A stretch of DNA of 64,000 nt from Oikopleura dioica (taxonomy: Eukaryota > Chordata > Appendicularia > Copelata > Oikopleuridae): assembly GCA_907165135.1 (NCBI GenBank), contig OU015567.1, forward strand, positions 6,515,001 to 6,579,000, given 5' to 3'. Numbering within the stretch: position 1 is the stretch's first letter; each line of letters opens with the position of its first letter. This document shows positions 59,298-64,000 of the stretch, piece after piece. The notes beneath the pieces are model-generated. The model was not told the DNA's origin, searched no databases, and was given only the letters and a program-made list of their open reading frames with translations. The translations under genes were made by a program, and so were the position numbers.

Positions 59298-61261
59298 TTA
59301 AACGCAAAAATCTGGTGTAACCTCGAGAACAATTGGATTATAGCTATAAAATTCGTGGCCTCCGATGATTTCAGTACTTATTTCGTCGTCGTTGACAAGG
59401 TGGATTCTTTCCACTGGGAAAAAATTGTAAGACTCATCATCTGTATCGCCAGAGACGAGGTAGATGTAGTCGCCGATCTTCAATGCAGAGGCGCTTGCAT
59501 AACTCTAATTATTTTTCATTATTAATAAAAAAATTTGATAATTTATTTTGATAACCTCTTTGAGATAACCAATCCGCGTCCAAATATCCTCTTTGAGCTG
59601 CCAAATATCTGCATGCGTTCCAGCTTCTATCAGCCTTCCACCTAACATCAGCATGGCTCCATTGTCTAATCCGATGAGAGTATGCTCGAGGAAGTAACTA
59701 AATGATATAAAATTAGAAAGAATCAGAAATTTTTACATTGGATGATCCGGCAAGCTTGTCCATCCCATTGATTCATTGTATGTCTCGACTTTTTTCATCG
59801 CACTGTAAGCTACACTGCCTACAACAGTTGTCGGCTGTCCTTGATAATAGCCGAGGCCCCCGTACAAGTGACCATATTTCGTCGAATGAGTCTCTGTAAC
59901 GCCTACTGTGTCGAAGATCTCGCATTTTTCCGGATCTTGTGGCCAATCAGGAAAACAAATCAATGCTTAAAATCGTTAAAAAGATTAATTAAAAAATTAA
60001 CCTCTTTCTCCGTCATTAATATCAATTGCGGCGGCCCCATAATAGAACTCGTGCATCAATCGAATGGATAATTCATTAAATGAGCATCCGTTCAATTTTG
60101 CTATCTAATTGAAATTATTCTCGAATTTTCATTCAAAGTTTAAAACTTTCCTTGTAACCATCCCAAATTCCGCCAAAAATATACAATTCTCCCTTGACTA
60201 TTGCGTGAACGCTATTTTGCAAATACTTTGTTTCAGGAGCGTTAATATTCGGCGAGACTATTGTTTGACCATCCCCCGAGAAGATATAAGAATCAACTAT
60301 ATTCACAAAGCCAAAGACCAAAATATGCACGTTGTTCTTAAAAATTTGCCAAAATTAGTATCATAAAAAATTGGAAATCAGAGTTGCAAATTTGCTGAGC
60401 TGAGTGAGCTGAGCTGGCTGAGTGAGCTGAGCAGTCGCTCAGCTCAGTGATTTTGGAAAATGATCTGATCTGCTCAGCTCAGCTCAGCTCAGACAATTTT
60501 CACTCAGCTCAGCTCAGCTCAGCTCAGACAACTATCACTTAGCTCAGCTCAGCTCAATGATTTGAATACAATTTTACTATCAAAAAGAGTAAAAACAGGC
60601 TCAGCTCAGCTCAATCAGCTCAGCTCAGCTCTAATTACGGTCCGCTCAGCTCAGCTCAATTCTCTTAAACAAAAGGTCTGCTCAGCTTAGCTCCGCTCAG
60701 TAACCTCCGAAATAGGCAGCTCAGCTCAGCTCAGCTCAGAAAAATTAATCAAAATTCGCAACTCTGTTGGAAATGACTAACAGGCGTATTCTGATCAATC
60801 GTTGTTGTTATCATTGTTGTTGTGGTTGGGCAAAGGGGATTGTCGCAGTCGATGCATCCCTCCTCACAATTAGTACCACAAGGGCAGTTGTCGCGGCAAT
60901 CTTTAAAAGTTTGGAATATTATATCTTTACAATTCTTACTTTGGTAGTCTCGATCGCAAATCGACAGGCAATATTCCGTTTCACAGAGAAGACGGCATCG
61001 ATTATATTCGGCTCGGCACAATGCATTGCATTCAGTTTGCAAGTCGGCATCGCTGAATAAAAGACAGTTGGACACGAAAAAAATCTAGAAATTATAGGAA
61101 TTAGCTTACGGGCAGCTTTTATCCAGATTTTTCTCTTCATAATTCACACTTTTTTGATCATCAGTCTCTTTGAAATCTACGTTTAACCCGGGACGAGCTC
61201 TAGAACCATGAAAGGCTCCCAGCGAGACTTGATAAAACAGAAAAAACTTTGTCGAAATCAT
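59298..61261 (-). CDS. Secreted cysteine-rich kelch-like protein 2
   Basis: Seven exons (61110-61261, 60782-61052, 60151-60336, 60002-60104, 59737-59965, 59556-59697, 59298-59504) join in phase to 429 codons plus stop. The start opens a signal peptide (MISTKFFLFYQVSLGAF). A cysteine-rich module follows, with RAEYNRCRLLCETEYCLSIC and CRDNCPCGTNCEEGCIDC, then a TTTTMITTT linker. The C-terminal half is a kelch-type propeller (ELYIFGGIWDGY, PTTVVGSVAY, AMLMLGGRLIEAGTHADIW, IYLVSGDT). Kelch propellers are usually intracellular, so a secreted form is unusual. Intron 3 (60105-60150) starts GA and ends AG, the only boundary that keeps the frame aligned with the relatives. A hAT-like MITE lies in intron 2. 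Function unknown. Confidence 0.8.
60105..60150 (-). other. Non-canonical GA...AG intron
   Basis: On the minus strand the intron starts GAAAGTTTTAAAC and ends CAATTAG. The paralogues have a normal GT donor at the same codon boundary (GTAATT at 7417-8597, GTACGC at 61654-63251). A GT four bases further on would shift the phase. Confidence 0.7.
60371..60774. mobile_element. hAT-like MITE built of TGAGC/GCTCA motifs
   Basis: The element spans 60379-60766 with the 8-bp duplication TTGGAAAT on each side (60371-60378, 60767-60774). Its ends are CAGAGTTGCAAATTT and the inverse AAAATTCGCAACTCTG. The interior is filled with GCTCAGCTCA blocks in both orientations. A partial copy lies at 32624-33018. 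Confidence 0.85.
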
Positions 61262-61481
61262 TTTTATGCAAAAAAAGTGGACACGGAACACGCGACCACT
61301 TATAAGCCACTTTCGTAGAACGTCTTATGGATGAATAAATGTTCAACTCGTAACTCGCTGCATACTCGAGCAGCTTATATTTGTGTAAATCATAAAAATG
61401 CAAAAAATGACCCAGATTCTTCTGGTTATTTTTTATAAGAAAAGCAAAATTTTAAATTTAATCTCTGATTTTCTTTGCCGG

Positions 61482-61615
61482 GTTGATCCCTGCCCCCTGC
61501 TCCATACTTTTTGATAAGATTCTCAATTCAAAATAGAAATTATTCTGTACACGCTTTCCCGGTAGGGAAATTTATGCGATTGCCACAAAGTTCAAAAACA
61601 CTTCTGGAAGAATAA
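61482..61615. repeat. Duplicated segment shared with 58951-59070
   Basis: This is the second copy of the segment described at 58951. It lies between the two kelch-like genes and shows about 90 percent identity by eye. Confidence 0.75.
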
Positions 61616-61653
61616 TAGATTTTAACCGCTGAAATTTATGAAGTTTTTATTCA

Positions 61654-63251
61654 TCAAGGAAAGCAATAGTCATTGCAAGCATTGGTGCAAGCGTCAGGAG
61701 CTGTCTCAAAGACGACTGGATTCCAGCATCTTTGATATTCATAATTAATAACAACTGCTTCAGTTACGTATGTCCCATTCCATGCAAGCCTCTCGACGGC
61801 GTATTTTCCGTCCCTATTTTATTTTAAAATGATGGTTTAACTATTTTTATATAAGTACCCATCACTCGCTGCCCATCCAATAAATACAAACAAATGTGTT
61901 CCGTAGAAACAAGTTGTTCCAAGTCCTCCGATCTATCAAATGAACGCGAATTTTATAAAAACCATTTGTATTCAAATTACCCGTTGAAGTTCCCCAGCTG
62001 TTGTCCATACTTTGTTACGGTAAAGATAAACGCTTTTGATCATTTTATCGCCACCTTCGATCCACTGAGAACCACCCAAAGTAACAACACCATCTTCAAC
62101 CGATACACAGCCCATACAACGGATCGCTAACGGATGATCTGTTTCTCGTCGCCAGCCACTGATCCCCAAGGATTCTACCACTGCAGTGTTCGGTAACTCA
62201 GATTGACGAACTGTTCCTCCACCAATTATAGTCGGGAAATTATTGTCAAGCGCCATGCAACCCCAAACATGATGATTTGCAAGAGTAAATGGGTTATTTC
62301 TTGAAATTTGACCATCGAACTCTTCACATTTGATATATGGATCAAATCCAGAACAGAGCAAAACTTCATCAGGAGATGATGGCACGGTTACAATAGCTCC
62401 CTCTTTAAAGTCATTCAAGAGTCTAACAGACAGTTCTTCAACCCCACAATCAGCAATTTTGGCAATCTTAAGTGTCATACAGTATTACTCAAATATTAAA
62501 AGTAAATACAGTGCGTACCTTTCTTTGATCACTTCCACCACCAAAAATAAAAAAATCTCCATTCAACATTGCAGTGCCTACATTGGATAAATATTTATCT
62601 TCTGGTGTATCATAATATCTGTTCTCCTTGAAATGACCATCAGCAGAAATAATATACTTGTAGCCAAGTTTGTCGCCTTCAGGTTGCTCGCAGAGAACCG
62701 TCATGAATGGTTGACAATGATAGCCGTCCGCACATGGGCATCCGCCAGGACAGCTAGACATGCATGGGCATTTAGAGGCAAATGATAAAAAGGCCTCATG
62801 GCAAGCATTGAAGCAAGTATTATTCGCGACGCAGTTGTTCACACAATCTTTGAACTGAGAGCCAGCCTCGTCGATGCATTGCTTGTAAGTCGGATTGTTG
62901 ATTTGGGGATCTTTGCAGAAACACAATGGATGCGGGCAATCAGAACATCCATCCGGGCAATCATCAAAACACGGGCAAGAACTAACACAAGCTACAATTA
63001 TTCAAGTTTTAATAAAAACCATCATCACTAATTAACCTGAGTAAGTATTCAGACATTGATTTTCACAGAGACTGTCAGCACAATTGTCCCGACAAGACAA
63101 GAACTCAAGTCGACATTGACTCTCACAAAGCTCTCCAAGCTCTTGGTCACTTAATTTTCTATATTTAATCTTAATTTCTCACGCCGGAAGACTTACGGAC
63201 AAGTCCTTGCAGAGCCTTCCACAAAGCTTAAGAAGGCCAAAAAAGAAGCAT
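61654..63251 (-). CDS. Secreted cysteine-rich kelch-like protein 3
   Basis: Six exons (63197-63251, 63037-63158, 62519-62991, 61981-62466, 61859-61932, 61654-61813) give about 456 residues. Cysteine-rich modules fill the first half (CESQCRLEFLSCRDNC, CPHPLCFC, then CPCMSSCPGGCPCADGYHC). Kelch-type blades follow (DFFIFGGGSDQ, PTIIGGGTVRQ, VVTLGGSQWIEGGD). The C-terminus ends with a unique cysteine cluster CTNACNDYC. From the ATG at 63251 the frame stops after seven codons, but one more T in the run of six would give a good signal peptide in frame with the rest. All other exons are intact, so a sequencing slip or a very recent lesion is likely. It is the tandem relative of the gene at 59298-61261. 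Confidence 0.75.
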
Positions 63252-63396
63252 TTCTCTTGACTGACGTAAGAAGCTTGCAAGAAATTCTTCTTTTAAGCTA
63301 GCCTATCGTTTTTATGACATCCTCTCAAATATCAGAACTGCTGATAAGGGAAGTGGAAACATAAATCAGGCTAGTTTATTTTCTGAAACAGTCAAA

Positions 63397-64000
63397 TTAG
63401 AATCCTCGGGATCGGAACCACTGTCCTCGGACGCAGGTGTCGTTGGAGTAGTCGTTTCCGGTGGTACCGATGTCCATGCCGTCGTAGGTCTGGACGTTAC
63501 CGCATCCAGCGTTGTATCCAGAAACACCACCCTTGGTCTTCTGGGCAAGAGTCCAGCCAGAGTGGTTTCGGCCGACGCAGTTGATGGTGTCGATGAGGAT
63601 CTGGGTGGCCTGCTCAATGTGTTTCTGGGAGTCCCAGGATCCCTGAGGGTTGTGGTATCGTCGATCGATCTGCATCAAACCGAAGCCGTAGCAGGTGCCA
63701 CCGTAGCAATCACCCCAGCCGAATTGGCCGTTCCAGGTCTGGAGAGCGGCGCCAGCTCGGGACTCTCGGGAGATGATGCCACCGAGGATGTTGTGATCGA
63801 TTCGCTTGGCGGTACCAGCAGCTCGGGTCTGGGACTGGTACTTTCGGAGGTTGGTCCAATCGTTGGAGGCAAGTCGCTCGGAGCAGGTCTTGCCGCCAGC
63901 GCTGCAGTAACCGTCCTGAACGAAAATTGAATCTGAAATCAAGGAAGAGTTCTCACCTGGTTGCAAGTTCCGGAGCAGCCGGAAGCGGAGATTTCGTTGA
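63397..64000 (-). CDS. Goose-type (g-type) lysozyme, 5' end outside the window
   Basis: Two exons are visible (63957-64000 onward and 63397-63915) with a 41-bp GT/AG intron. The N-terminal side holds a cysteine-rich stretch (ISASGCSGTCNQDGYCSAGG). The GEWL domain follows: the catalytic glutamate in IISRESRAG, then the GWGDCYGGTC and GFGLMQIDRRYH core and GWTLAQKTKGGVSGYNAGCG near the end. The enzyme hydrolyses peptidoglycan and in filter-feeding tunicates probably serves in digestion or defence. The intron holds a copy of the 12-mer AATCAAGGAAGA. The signal peptide is expected beyond position 64000. Confidence 0.9.
   Translation of the reverse strand, partial: QRNLRFRLLRNLQPGENSSLISDSIFVQDGYCSAGGKTCSERLASNDWTNLRKYQSQTRAAGTAKRIDHNILGGIISRESRAGAALQTWNGQFGWGDCYGGTCYGFGLMQIDRRYHNPQGSWDSQKHIEQATQILIDTINCVGRNHSGWTLAQKTKGGVSGYNAGCGNVQTYDGMDIGTTGNDYSNDTCVRGQWFRSRGF

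Overview
The window is animal (chordate) DNA, most likely from an appendicularian tunicate such as Oikopleura. Supporting signs: multi-exon genes with introns mostly 40-60 bp long; at least two introns that fit only as non-canonical GA...AG; tight gene spacing with convergent and divergent pairs; and metazoan families (NR4A nuclear receptor, KIF17 kinesin, chondroitin synthase, uronyl 2-O-sulfotransferase, p24/TMED, SLC22, goose-type lysozyme, beta-gamma crystallin). No bacterial, rRNA, tRNA or CRISPR feature was seen. Species is an inference.

Layout. 1-7200: a segmental tandem duplication carrying two copies of a VWA-domain gene (the first cut by the window edge), a truncated paralogue between them, a 56-bp tandem array and a cysteine-rich secreted gene. 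7400-12760: a 5'-truncated kelch-like gene and a decayed type II membrane relative, both hit by DNA transposons. 12983-23507: chondroitin synthase and KIF17 head to head, then a glycosaminoglycan 2-O-sulfotransferase. 26498-29168: an SLC22 transporter. 29200-41300: repeat-rich DNA full of foldback elements, with only weak gene fragments. 41336-46108: NR4A and a p24 protein, convergent. 47000-52200: a TTAA transposon, a small two-TM protein and a ZP-domain protein. 52275-58961: a beta-gamma crystallin gene with a 5.4-kb Ty3/gypsy retrotransposon inside a coding exon. 59298-63251: two complete kelch-like genes with cysteine-rich N-termini. 63397-end: a g-type lysozyme, cut by the window edge.

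Common themes. Two glycosaminoglycan-modifying enzymes lie within 5 kb of each other. A family of secreted cysteine-rich/kelch proteins has four related loci here. Non-autonomous DNA transposons are very dense: at least seven TTAA-flanked elements (40 bp to 1.1 kb), hAT-like elements with 8-bp duplications and one with a 9-bp duplication. Several are built almost entirely of one short motif repeated in both orientations.

Exon coordinates were assigned by eye from reading frame, GT/AG (or GA/AG) sites and phase. Ends of the named genes are reliable to a few bases; the weak fragments are not.
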